Assembly: GCF_030867095.1 (NCBI RefSeq) | Contig: NC_081829.1 | Span: 89,241,261 to 89,305,260 of the forward strand | From: Alligator mississippiensis | Lineage: Eukaryota > Chordata > Crocodylia > Alligatoridae | Length of the DNA: 64,000 bases | Reading direction: 5' to 3' | Shown: in pieces, positions 26,926 through 37,726 of the stretch | Numbering within the stretch: the first letter of the stretch is position 1 | Layout: each line of letters starts with the position of its first letter | Position numbers and translations under genes: made by a program | The notes under the pieces: model-generated | Seen by the model: the letters and a program-made list of their open reading frames with translations, nothing else | What the model was told of the DNA's origin: nothing | Database searches by the model: none

Positions 26926-27861
26926 GAGTGTTAATTTGGTGGTGATGGTAAATGGGCTGCAGAGAGGGAGAGCAGCCTTTTGCACGGAGCACTAAAGGCC
27001 GGAGTGGCTAGAGGGGATTTTCACGCTGTTAGTAAAACACTGAACATATTGGAGAGCTGGGGATCAGCACGCCATTAATCAAATGCAGAACAGATCAGAC
27101 TTCTGTGGGCCAAATGCGGTCTGCAAGCCACAAGTTGCCAACCCCAGTTCTAGTCCCATCTCCTTATGCTTCTTATGCCACCTACTTTATTTTGTGACCA
27201 GTCTGGAGGATGATGATGTTTTATCACATATGTTCCAATTTTTATGATGAAATTTCTTTATCTTATTTGAGGAATTAGTCATTGATTACATGCAAAAGCA
27301 ACTGTGGGACTAACAGTTAACAGAATCAAATGAAAATAAACTTAATTTAATGTGTTTGGTTCGTTTACCTGGCCCTAAATCCCTTTCTGTGTATTTACTG
27401 TTGGTTTTGTCTCCCGTTAACCATCTCTCATGACCTTTAACCCCATTGTTCTAATCGCTGTCACTGAGCACATTGATCCTGCTTTTGTGTGTTTCCTATC
27501 CCAAGAAACCTGGTGTCAGCCACAGATTTGATCACAATTAAATTTACAACGAAAAGGGGAAAAAAAGCCATGATGCAGGCAGACAGCTTATTGCATTTTC
27601 CAGTTTATAAAATGGTCCCACAGTGAGAAATGTCTTCAAGCACATTGATGCCAAAAATGAAGTTAAACTTTAGAAATCCAACTATTCTTAAATGCCCGAA
27701 TAGATCATACCTGCATCAGCAAAGAAATGGAAGGTTACTGTAATTATCTTTTCATATTCATTGTCTGCATGTGAAAAGGAGAAATCAAAAACTTTAGAGC
27801 CACTCAGAATTTCTCAAAAGTTTCCAGAAAGAAATCAGCTTGGTCTGAATCTGTTTGGCCT

Positions 27862-27897
27862 CTTCTTCTTCTTCTTCTTCTTCTTTTTTTTTTTTTA
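27862..27897 (+). repeat. (TTC)n followed by poly(T)
   Basis: Seven or more TTC units run into a T tract. Confidence 0.85.
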
Positions 27898-28087
27898 ACT
27901 TCTATAGCTGAGCATGAGATGAACTGGGGTTGCTGTGCTCAGAGGAGCTATCTGTTCTTTTTAAAAAGAGACTTCCTTTAAGTGGTTTCATTACACTGTG
28001 GGCCCTCTGCTACCAATGATTAGACTCATTGCCTTCTTATCAAAGCCCACATGTTCAGACCCAACAATATCTATGTATCTGTGGTCA

Positions 28088-28563
28088 TGGGCACATCTAG
28101 GACTTGAAAAAGGGGGGTGCGGGTGATGTGACTGGCACTGCAGGGGGTGGCTGAAGCTATCTTCCCCCTAGTCCCTGCCCCCAACAGGCAGATCACATTG
28201 AAGCAGCAGCTGCCGGCGACTTTTTTGAGGCCCCAAAGTAGCTAAGACTTTCCTGCACCCCCATCCCACCACCACCCTGTTCTGGACAACCCTTCCCCTC
28301 TGGTGCACAGTGGCACCTCCCTCCCCTCCCAGCCCCACCATCAAGTCTCCAGCAAGGGTTGCCTCTAGGCATAGGAAGAGGTGTTCCCTCCCCCCCCCAC
28401 CCCGCCCCTTTATATTGTCCTGCTTGGCTGTCTTTCCCCCCCCCCTCCCCCAAGTATCCCCTGCCAGCTCAGGGCTACAGCCACACCTCAGACTCTGCAG
28501 ATAAGTGAAGTGGAGGTGGGAGGGGTGCAGCTGTGCCAGTCCGCCCCCCCCTAGATCTGCCTC
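28088..28563. mobile_element. hAT-type element (CAGATCTAG ends)
   Basis: Target duplication TGTGGTCA (28080-28087) and TGTGGTCC (28564-28571). Left end TGGGCACATCTAGG; right end reverse-complements to GAGGCAGATCTAGGGG. The C/T-rich interior includes poly(C) runs (28389-28398, 28437-28447). Open frames inside are compositional. Confidence 0.75.
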
Positions 28564-29242
28564 TGTGGTCCCATGCTTTTCTCCATTCCTTTATTGCAAT
28601 CTGCTTAACATCAGCGCCTCTAGTTTGTATTCTCTAGGTTTAAGTTCAGTCTCAGGTTTTTTTTTCCTGCTCCCACATTGTGTTCATTGATTCCGATACC
28701 CTTTGGCTTGTTTGGCCTTTTGGTGTGCTTCATTATAACAGATCCTGTTAAAAAGAACAGGTGCATATCTAGGTGCATATCTTCATAAGCCCAATAATAA
28801 TGAACTAGACAACATTTCTGATTCCAGAAATCACTGGTAAAAGTGATTCCTCAAAGCAAAACTTGGCTTACCTATAGTCTTCACCATTCACATTTGTCAA
28901 GAATAGAAGTCCAAGTTTTCCCTGCTGGCATCTGCCTTTTGAACATCTAGGCATTCAGATCAGGGAATGTTTTCTTTGTTGAAAGTTTATTGCCTTAAAC
29001 ACCACCAGTTCAGAGGAGTCCTTGGATTCAAAGAGGCACAAGAAGAACAATAAACACATCTCTGCATCACTTACTTTCTCTTGATTTGCTCCCTTGTAAA
29101 GTCCTTAGTTGCAATATTCTGCATGAAGTGCATGTGTGTGGTTCATGTGATCCCTGCTTTCTAAAACGTTTTGACTTAAGGCTGAATGTTTGACTGGTCA
29201 AATAAAGTTCAGTCAATTGACTGGTCTAATATCAATAAAAAA

Positions 29243-29263
29243 TTGTAAAAAAAAAAAAAAGAG
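29243..29263. repeat. Poly(A) tract
   Basis: A14 run following AATAAAAAATTGT; possible retroposon tail, no body recognised. Confidence 0.4.
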
Positions 29264-30467
29264 ACACATAGGTCCAAATAATACGCAGAAAAGGCACAAT
29301 TTTTCCATTAAGAAATGTGTCTAAAATAAAATATTTCTGTCAACAAAACTACAGAAAGTAAGGGGGAGAGTTAAATTGCTATAATCTTTGACTGATCAAA
29401 AATATGCAATTAACAATATTTGACCGCTCCATTGACTGGTTTGCAAACCCTAGACTCAATACTTTCCCAGGTAGGCCTCTTTTAAGAATGGGATATATAG
29501 CAGCAAGCTCTCTAAAACTAGAATTATTGGTATTAATGCATTCAAATATTTATCATACTTCATTAAGCTGGGGGAGAGAGGCTGAAATTTGAAAGGGAAA
29601 CTACTATGCTGGACACATCCATTTCTTCCTTTCCCCACCACACCTTTTGTAGTGGTTCATAAGTGAGAGTTGTATACTGTTAGTGGTCTTTGCTCCATCA
29701 CAACAACATAGAGACTCCCTGTGTGGTAGAGCCCAATTCTTGTGAGAGACTAATTTTCAGCTTAAAAAAAAAGGGGGAGAGGGGTTAAAAATAATCAATA
29801 TTTGTCGAATCCCACTTTGAACAGGTCAGAAGAGCAGTTCTCAGAAAAATATCTTATGAAAACCAAACTTTCTTAGCTGCTTTGTCATCAGAACAGATGG
29901 GAAACTCAGGATTATGGGTGTAGTTTCCTCTTCTTCGCTATTACAGAACTAACAGACCAGCCCACAACCCAGCCATTTTGTCCTGTGTTTTCAAAATGTC
30001 AAATTTTGTTAATTGATTCCAGGCTTTCAGGCCCAGAGTCATAATTCTAAATTAGATTTCACAAGGGACTGTAAACCATCAAAGCAGATGGCAGAAAGGC
30101 TCTAAAGGAGTATTAATAGAGTGCAATTAAATTTACAAAACCTGCTAAACCTAATGCAGTTAAGAAGGGATCATTCCATTTTTTTCCTACCACTTCCAAC
30201 AGAGTCATTTTTGCTATCACTTTTACTAAAGAGTGCCATGTGCTTCAGTTGGATAACGCATAGTCTGCTAGGAAAATGAGGCCTGTTGTTTCCTTTCTTT
30301 TTTTTGCTGTCTAAACAGCATAGGTCAGGCTCCTTCATATTTTGGTTAGAGCTCCTAAGGTATTGGGCAGTATCTGTTCTCCAATGTAGTTGTTTAGCAG
30401 TCATCAGAATCATGGAGATTCAGAAATATTTTTCCCCTGATCTCCCTTCTGCATTGTAATGTAAGGT

Positions 30468-30535
30468 GGGATTTTCAAAAGAGACCTCAGTGTGATTTTA
30501 GTTATGTGACTTCCTTAAACACTTTTGAAAATCTC
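30468..30535. mobile_element. Short palindromic MITE
   Basis: Ends GGGATTTTCAAAAGA and, reverse-complemented, GAGATTTTCAAAAGTG, 68 bp apart. This GATTTTCAAAAG palindrome style is widespread in sauropsid genomes (my recollection). Confidence 0.6.
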
Positions 30536-31897
30536 AGCAATAATAATTTTCTCTTGCAATATACAGAGTTGCTTAACTTAAGGTCCTACTGTATATAAGC
30601 TAGAGGAAGTGAAACGTATATTGCTCACTTGGTTAAAAGATCCTTTGCTTAGTTTCTTTCTAATAGCTCCTTTATAAGCATGTGATCCTTTCTTCCAGAA
30701 ATACTACTATTGAATACCTTTACGTATTCTTAGTAAATCCTACCTGAATGACAGATCCAAACAACTTTTCCACCAAAGTTGTTTCTGACAGTATGAAAGG
30801 AGATGACGACTTTTTTTTTTTTTTAAATGGTCCAAAGGTAATGCTCTTTAGAAAATTAACTTTTTAATTTTTAGCAGAGGTATTCTATATCAAGAATCAA
30901 TATAGAGATCTCAAGCACTGAACTCTGGTAGGAATTTCAGAGAATGTCACCTAGTATATTTGGATTTTTTTTTTTCCTTTTGGGTCGGTGGATGAGTAAA
31001 CAATGAAGCTGCAGTGAACTCCCAAAATGTGCACGTTTGGACCTGCAAATAATGATTTTAGCAATAAAATAGAGCGAGTTCAATAAGGCACTCCAAGTTA
31101 ATAAATTCTTGTCTTTTAAATTGATAACGCTTTATATATTTCAACTATTTGAAGATCGTTTAAGAAAAATTATCTATGAAAAGTATGGTTTTATTTTTCT
31201 TTGCAGGCCAAGAGTAGGCTTAAGAGTCTTATGGGCTTTCAGTTTAAATTGAATGCCTTAGTAAACTTGTAAAACAGATGCCACACAGAATCACTCCAAA
31301 TATATTTTTCTTATCTACATAATACACTTGTTCTACCTTATCTAACTCCAGACGAGTTCCATGTTTGGCTGCTGATGGTAACAGCTTTTATAATTACTAT
31401 TATGTGTTATGCCCAAAGCGGAAGTCTAAGAAGAGATTGATTCAATATTCCTTTCCAGAACTTTTCCCAATAAGGAAGACAAGACTACAAAGTTTCAATA
31501 TTAGGGTGTTGTTAAAGTGACCCCACTGGCACCCTGTTCCTTCAGACTTGCATTGGTTCAGTGTGTCTATAGCTCAGGACTGGGATTGCATCAATATTTT
31601 AAGGTTATGGGAATCTTAGACCTCCTTTTAATGCAGTCGTGGTACAGTCTTCAGAGTTTGTGAGCTCTTATGAGTTGTGAGTTCCTTTTACCCATTGAAT
31701 AACTGGTTTGTCAGGTGGTGTGGTCCAAAGATTTTGAGATCAATGGATGCCCGCGCAGTCAGAGCTTTAATCCAGTTATATGCTTCATTTCATGGTGCTT
31801 GTTTTTATAAATTTTATTTTATTAATATGTGATCATCACTAACTGCTGAAACCATAATGTCAGGAAGTTACTATATTGTACCATACTTTTTTTCCAG

Positions 31898-32060
31898 GCA
31901 GAACTAATTAAAGGGAACTTACAAAGTGTTGGACTCACTCTGCGCTTAGTGCAGCCTAAAGAAGAAATTGGAGGACATGTTGTTGTTGAAACTGTTACAC
32001 CAAACTCGCCTGCAGCAGCTGCTGATCTCCAGCGGGGTGATAGACTTATAGCTATTGGAG
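31898..32060 (+). CDS. PDZD8: PDZD8 penultimate coding exon (PDZ domain core)
   Basis: The acceptor is a pyrimidine tract ending TTTTTTTCCAG and the donor is GTAAGT at 32061. The 163 nt encode 54 residues plus one base, starting AELIKGNLQSVGLTLRLVQ and ending in RGDRLIAIG. VGLTL is the carboxylate-binding loop and strand of the PDZ fold. The segment SPAAAADLQRGDRL is the classic PDZ helix-A/strand-D signature, in which an alanine-rich turn precedes LQRGDRL. Reading frame and phase fit the next exon exactly. Relative to human as I recall it, the loop after strand B has changed to PKEEIGG. Confidence 0.95.
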
Positions 32061-35000
32061 GTAAGTAATCAAATCTTTTATTTAAAACAACACGGGCATC
32101 TGTCTTTATTGAATGGCAATATACAGTTCTGTTCATCTAGACTGTCACAACAGAGAGCAAAATCAATCTGACCCCTATTGATACACTAGCATTTCTGTAC
32201 TTATGTCCCCTTAAGGAATATAATTTAAGACCCATTTTTTGTATATTAATATCTATTTTTTTGTTTTTTATATATAAAAAAAAAAGTTGAAGAAACATTT
32301 CAAGCGTCATACTCTAACAGTCGAGAAATGGCAGGGGGGGTACCTGTTCGTTTTCTTCTGATGATTTAAAGCTGCTTAGCTTTCAAGGAAAAGAATATTT
32401 AGAGTAAGAGCAGTAAGGTTGGACGGTTGTCTGATCCAGCCCCTGGCCAGAGGCAGAATCATCCCTATCCAAACCATCTTATTTATTGTCTAACTACTCA
32501 GTCAACCCAGACACACACAGCACAAGACCTAACACCCCAATTTGACACAGAGAAAGCAGGAGGAACATGGTGGCCAATATGCTGCTGCTGCAAAGGTTAT
32601 TAAAATACACTTGAGAAATCCCAGGTGTGGGGCCATGTCTCCTGCTACAGGAAGATGAAACTCCCCAAGGCCCATATTAATTTGGCCACGGGGTAAAATT
32701 TATTTCCTGACCCCAAATATGGCTATCAGTCTGACCTTGTGCAAAGGGGCAAGATGCTCTAGCCAGGAACCTCTGAGTTTAAATCTCAGCAGGAGCATTG
32801 GTGGACCCCAGTCAAAATCCCCAGCCTTGTTTCTGAGGAAAATGTATCTGTAGGAAAGGAAAAAATACCCTCCCAGCTGCATGTGGCAACCAGCAAAGCC
32901 CAGAAGCATGGGAAATATACCCATGGTTGAACATAGGCATAGCTACGCCTAAATCATTCCCTGACCAGTACCTATCCAACCTTTTCTTGAACACCTCCAG
33001 TGATGGAGAGTCCACACCTTTTTAGGCAGTCTGTCCCACTGCCTCCCGCTTCTAACAGTGAAGAAGTTTTTCCTGATATCCAATCGAAACCTACTTTGCT
33101 ACAACTTCAAGCCATTGGTCCATGTCCTATGCTGCAGCAAGAGAGGAAAGCTGTTTTGCCCCCTTTCATGGCAGCCTTTCAGGTATTTGAAGACTGCTGT
33201 TATGCCCTCTCAAGTGCCTTTTACCATCCTGGCAAACATTTAAGTTTTAGCTCTAAAGTACTAACCTGTTAGACCTTTTCTTTTCCAGTTTAGGAACTAA
33301 AATAACATGTAAGCATTTAACGTTATGCCCCTGAAAATTCTGAACGTTTAGGCCAGTGATGTCTATAAAATCTTAGTTGCTGCATAGAAACTATAATCCA
33401 CTCTTGATTTTTGTATAAAATTCCCAGACTCATTAGGAATCCTGATGTGGATTGAGGCACTTTGGCTCATATTCCATAATTAAAAATTAATTCAACTTCT
33501 CTGTGGGTACACCTTGACACCTCTGTCTAGATAGATTTCTGGGTTTTTTGTCCAGAGTACTCTGTTCGTAAAGCGCGTTCATAAGTTGATCCTGGAAATC
33601 TTTGTTTTTTAAAACTTAAGCTGGAGTTCCAGGATACAGCAATGGATAAAAGAATATCAGTGGGTAGGAAAATGGGCAACAAAGAGAAAATATTAATATG
33701 GATTAAAACAGTAGACGGGTATGAAGTACTGTCAGTGAAAGTTAGTGTTTAACCCAGCTAGTCAGCGGAATATGTTCAGTAAGGAGCCGAAAGTGTTTAT
33801 ATATCAATGCAAGGAGCCCAGATAACCAAATGATGGGACTAACTTCCTGTGTAGCATCTAACAGTGGATATATGGGGAATAACAGAAAAATGGTAATAGC
33901 AATCATCACCAAAATATTACTAAATTCAATAAAACTATTCAGGCTAGATGGAAGCAAAGGTAGAAGTAGTATCATAGTAGTTCTTCTTAATGATTATAGT
34001 ATAATCATTATACAGACCAAAGAAATAATGGATGAATGGATGAAACAATCTGGGCCAAAATTATTTTAGGGAAGGATGATAAAAGCTGATTCAAGAAAAA
34101 TGTTTAGGATATGAAGGGAGCTATGAGGAATGGAAGACAAGATTTATAGTAAGGAGAACTGTCTTGGAGATCAAGAAGTATAGGGATAAAGAAGTAGCAA
34201 AAGTCAAGGTGAGTTAGATCTTACAACGGATATTAAACTAGAAAAAAAAGGCTTGATAAGACGTACAAATACAGAGAACATTGAAAGAAGAATTGGGGTT
34301 GTTATTTTGTAAGGATTAGGGATGACCTAGCTACAGCCCAAACAACAAATAAATGCTTGGCCACAGCTGTCAGTAAGAATGATGATGCAGCATGTTGAGG
34401 CAGTAGCAGGGCAGCTAACTGGAATGACAGTATGGACATGCAAATACCATAATTGACATGGAAGCAAAACTAAGAGACCGATACACTCAAAATGAGAGTG
34501 GAAACGAGGCAGTCTCATCCCAGGATTATGAAATGGCATATGAAATCATAGTCTGTTGAAAATAAGCCATATGGTTAGAGAATAGCAGAAGTAGTTACCT
34601 ACATCTTAAAAAGTAAGCCAGGCAATTACAGACTTATTTTTCTAAAACCTGGCATGATATTGTGGTACAAAATTTGAAGGAATGGATAACATAGAAGCAT
34701 GGAGGTAAATAGGATAAAATGCAACACAGGTTTGCCAAAGGTAGATTGCAACAGAATAACCTGATTTTTTTTTTTTTTCCTTTGGTAAAACAACTGATTT
34801 TCTCCAGAAAGGAAATCTCATATAGCTAGATGTCAGTAAACATCTGATATAGTGCAAAATAAGAGTTAACTAGTTAAGATGGAGAAAAAAGAGACGTGCA
34901 GTACTGTAAGGTGGGTAAGGAACTAACTAAAGGGGAAATGGCAACAGGTAGTATTGAAAGGGGAAATTTCAAGTAGGAGAGAGGTTAATAGTGGAGTTAC

Positions 35001-37726
35001 GCAAGGACTGGTTTTAGAACTTAGCTTAATATTTTCATTAATGACCTTGGCTCATAAATGTAGAAGCACTGTGATAGAGACACCCGGACAAGAATGACTT
35101 TGAGGTCTGAAGTAACGGAAGCGGGATGAAATCATAGAAAAGCAGGGCTGGAAGGGACCTCCAGGGGTCATCTAGTCCAGCTCTCTGCCTGAGGCAGGAT
35201 CATCCCTATCCAAACTATCCTATATAATCCATAATCTAATCACTACATAAAACTACTATCAAGTTGTCCAGCATGCAAGGCTGTACAGTTAGGAACTAAT
35301 GACAAGAACTTCTGGTCTTAAAAATCTTTCTGCTGACTTGCAACTAGAGGTGGGTCATGCAAATGTCCTGCCAGAAGACATTGCCAACCCCTGGTCTAGA
35401 ACACCTTATAGCTGCTTTCAGTGATACAGTTACTAAATATTGCAGAATTGAATTATTCACGTACTGCTTTTTGGTCATTTATATAAGGATTTTTTTTTTC
35501 TTTTTGAGTTTGCTAATTTTTGTTTTTACTTTTTACCTAGGTGTTAAAATCACCTCAACTGTTCAAGTGTTAAAGCTTATCAAGCAGGCTGGCGATAGAG
35601 TTTTAGTCTTTTATGAGAGGCCTGTGGGTTATAATCAGCATGGTGCAGCGCTGCAAGATGGCTTTGCACAGTTAGAGGAATCTACTTTTTCAACACACCA
35701 AGAAGAGGACCAAGTTAGTGTTTTAACAGATGCTGACAGCAAAGACTTGGATTCTGAATTTGAAGACCTAGCTTGTGAGATAAAATCACCTGAGCTGAAT
35801 GAAGAGATTCTAACAACTCAGAGTCCTAAACGATCAGTAGTAACATTTGCTGCTAAACCACTTGGAACTATATCTCCAATTCTAAATCGCAAGTTACACT
35901 TAGGAAATTATCAAACAAATTTAAAAACTCAACCAAAAGATGGAGCCAAACCATTAGCACCCAAAAGTTCTGAGAGCCAAGACCCAACACAGCAATCAGT
36001 CAGACCGCCACAGGGATCCGGTGCTAAACCTCCTGTCCCACCGAGACCACAGATTAAACTTACTTTGTCTTCTAGTGAAACTCAAATAGAAACTGGCGAC
36101 ATATCTTCTGAAAAACCAGAAAGGCCTCCTCCACCTGCAAATAATGGAGATAAGTGTTCAGAGAAAATAACAAAAAATAGTGATCAGGTAGAAGACCCAG
36201 CGCTATCAAAAGTAACAGCTGTACCAAAACAAGAAATATTAAAAGATCCAATTTTAGAAAATGCACGTGGTTCTAAGGATAGCGGAGACGATCAAATATG
36301 GGAATCGCCAGAAATTCCATATCGCAGCCGACAAGGTAGATGGGCGAGGACAAGAGCATCCTCCTGTATATATGAAGTGGAAGGCTACCATAAGTACCTT
36401 AATGTTGCACTTTGGTGCAGAGACCCTTTCAAAATGGGTGGGCTTATCTGCTTAGGACACGTAAGTATAAAACTTGAAGAAATTGCTTTAGATTGTATAG
36501 CTACATCATCCATGGAATACATCAGAACATTTCGATTAGACGCCCCTGCACCTAAAGCTGCCGTCACTAGAACTGCGTTGCGCAATTTGACAGTGCATAA
36601 GGGATTCAATGAAAAGTTTTGCTATGGAGATGTAACCTTGCACTTCAAATATTTAAAAGACGGTGAAGCTGAAGATTCAAGCTTTCTGCTGGAACAAGAA
36701 CGGGAGTCTAACTCGGAAGAAGAAATTCACGCGCTTCCAAAAGAGCATATGTATCTGGGACAAATGGTGTTTACCGAAAACAAGCATAACTTTCAAGATA
36801 CTCAGTTTCAGAATCCAACGTGGTGTGATTACTGCAAAAAGAAAGTTTGGACTAAAGCCGCTTCTCAATGCATGCTCTGTGCTTATGTTTGCCATAAAAA
36901 ATGTCAAGAAAAATGTCTGACTGAAACTCCATTTTGTGTAGCAGCTGAAAGGAAACTCGATCGAACCATGGGAGGCTTTAAAACGGAAATCCAGGAAAAT
37001 CAGGCTCCTGCATCCTCTCGCATTGATTCAGAAACCAAGTCTGTTAACAAAACAACAGGTTTAACAAGACATATTATCAACACAAGCACTCGGTTTTTAA
37101 ATCTTCGTCAAGTCCCTAAAACTCGCCTCGCTGAACCAGGAACAGATGCCGTAGAACCTTCTCCAAAGCACACACCAAACACTTCGGATAATGAAAGCAG
37201 TGACACTGAAATCAGTGGTTCAAATAGTCCTTCAAAACGTGCAACTAAATTAGCAAGAAAGGAGGGAGGACTAGATGACAGTGTCTTTATTGCCGTTAAA
37301 GAAATTGGCCGTGACCTCTATAGAAGTTTGCCTACGGAGGAAAGATTCCAGAAACTGGAGTTCATGTTGGATAAGCTACAGAATGAAATAGATCAAGAAC
37401 TAGAAAATAACAATTCACTGCTTAAAGAAGAAAAAGAAACAACTGATGCAAGGAAGAAAGCATTAATTTCTGCTGCATTGATTAAATCAGCTGAAAGACT
37501 GCAGGCGCTTACACTGCTCATGATCCACTACCGAGCAGGTATTGAGGATATAGAATCTTTAGAAAATATATCTTTAGACCAGCAGTCCAAAAAAATGACT
37601 AAAAACACAGAGGAAGCCAGCACTGCAGAAGAAATGGATCACGAAGATGTCAATCTGACAGAGGCTCCAACATTAAACAGCAGCATATCAGAAGAACCAC
37701 ATGACCCACCTCAATCAGCAGACTGA
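31898..37726 (+). CDS. PDZD8: PDZD8, 3' part of the gene (PDZ, C2-like, C1 and coiled-coil regions; two exons)
   Basis: CDS is join(31898..32060, 35541..37726), with a canonical GT donor at 32061 and AG acceptor at 35539-35540; a Gly codon is split 1+2 across the junction. The predicted 782-residue C-terminal part matches vertebrate PDZD8 (about 1150 aa) in order: PDZ domain, Pro/Ser-rich linker, a C2-like block, a Cys/His C1 zinc finger and a C-terminal coiled coil. In the known family, PDZD8 is an ER-anchored SMP-domain lipid-transfer protein acting at ER contacts with late endosomes and mitochondria, and its coiled coil binds GTP-loaded Rab7. The ER anchor and SMP domain are encoded upstream and are not in this window. 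It converges with SLC18A2, the neighbour expected from the human locus, which supports orthology. Confidence 0.95.
32412..33285 (-). mobile_element. CR1 LINE 3' end
   Basis: On the minus strand: RFRLDIRKNFFTVRS in DNA around 33050-33100, then SPSLEVFKKRLDRYWSGND (about 32945-33000), then a 3' UTR ending in GGATAGGGATGATTCTGCCT. These are the typical CR1 ORF2 C-terminus and tail. Frameshifted and decayed; antisense to PDZD8. Confidence 0.85.
33630..35060 (+). mobile_element. Highly degenerate LINE reverse-transcriptase fragment (CR1-like)
   Basis: In shifting + frames I can read KPGNYRLIFLKPGMIL (compare NYRPISLTSVPGKIL), a LDVSK remnant (compare LDFSKAFDTV) and SGVTQGLVLELSLIFSLMT (compare SGVPQGSVLGPLLFLIFINDL). 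Order and spacing fit a reverse transcriptase. Multiple stops; not functional. The 5' limit is a guess. Confidence 0.6.
35128..35250 (-). mobile_element. CR1 LINE 3' tail fragment
   Basis: GGGCTGGAAGGGACCTCCAG followed by CATCTAGTCCAGC and GGCAGGATCATCCCTATCC is the conserved antisense CR1 3' tail. It lies about 290 bp upstream of the PDZD8 terminal exon. Confidence 0.85.
35541..37726 (+). CDS. PDZD8: PDZD8 terminal coding exon (rest of PDZ, linker, C2-like, C1, coiled coil)
   Basis: Begins after TTTTTACCTAG and runs open to TGA at 37724-37726 (727 residues after the split Gly). First about 30 codons finish the PDZ fold (GVKITSTVQVLKLIKQAGDR). A long low-complexity linker follows (about 35640-36290) with acidic stretches and a PPVPPRP SH3-type proline motif near 36030. 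A C2-like block runs about 36300-36660 (ALWCRDPFKMGGLICLGH). The C1 zinc finger spans 36785-36937, with the His/Cys pattern HNFQ..., WCDYC, QCMLC, CHKKC and a final Cys. The C-terminal third carries the conserved block DDSVFIAVKEIGRDLYR and a heptad-like coiled coil (about 37285-37560). An in-frame ATG at 35357 lies in intron and is not the start. The last about 45 residues diverge from the mammalian tail. Confidence 0.96.

Larger units (their letters stand above)
1..31897 (+). other. PDZD8: Long intron of PDZD8 (no exon recognised)
   Basis: The only splice acceptor I can tie to PDZD8 in the first half of the window is at 31896-31897. I searched the + strand by eye for the residues that normally precede the PDZ segment (the C2-like stretch after the SMP domain) and found no convincing match. 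Everything here is therefore treated as intron: AT-rich sequence, scattered homopolymers and the transposon remnants listed separately. A short conserved exon could have been missed by eye. Confidence 0.6.
32061..35540 (+). other. PDZD8: PDZD8 last intron, filled with CR1 fragments
   Basis: A 3.5-kb intron with GT-AG borders. It contains a CR1 3' end in antisense (32412-33285), a degenerate reverse-transcriptase fragment in sense (about 33630-35060) and a short antisense CR1 tail (about 35128-35250) 290 bp before the terminal exon. A T-rich tract (35490-35538) forms the polypyrimidine tract of the acceptor. Confidence 0.85.

Noticed and set aside
35357..35540. ATG and 61 codons in frame with the PDZD8 terminal exon
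   Set aside because: A good acceptor at 35539-35540 and exact phase match to the 31898-32060 exon show that this is intron; the hydrophobic residues come from the polypyrimidine tract.
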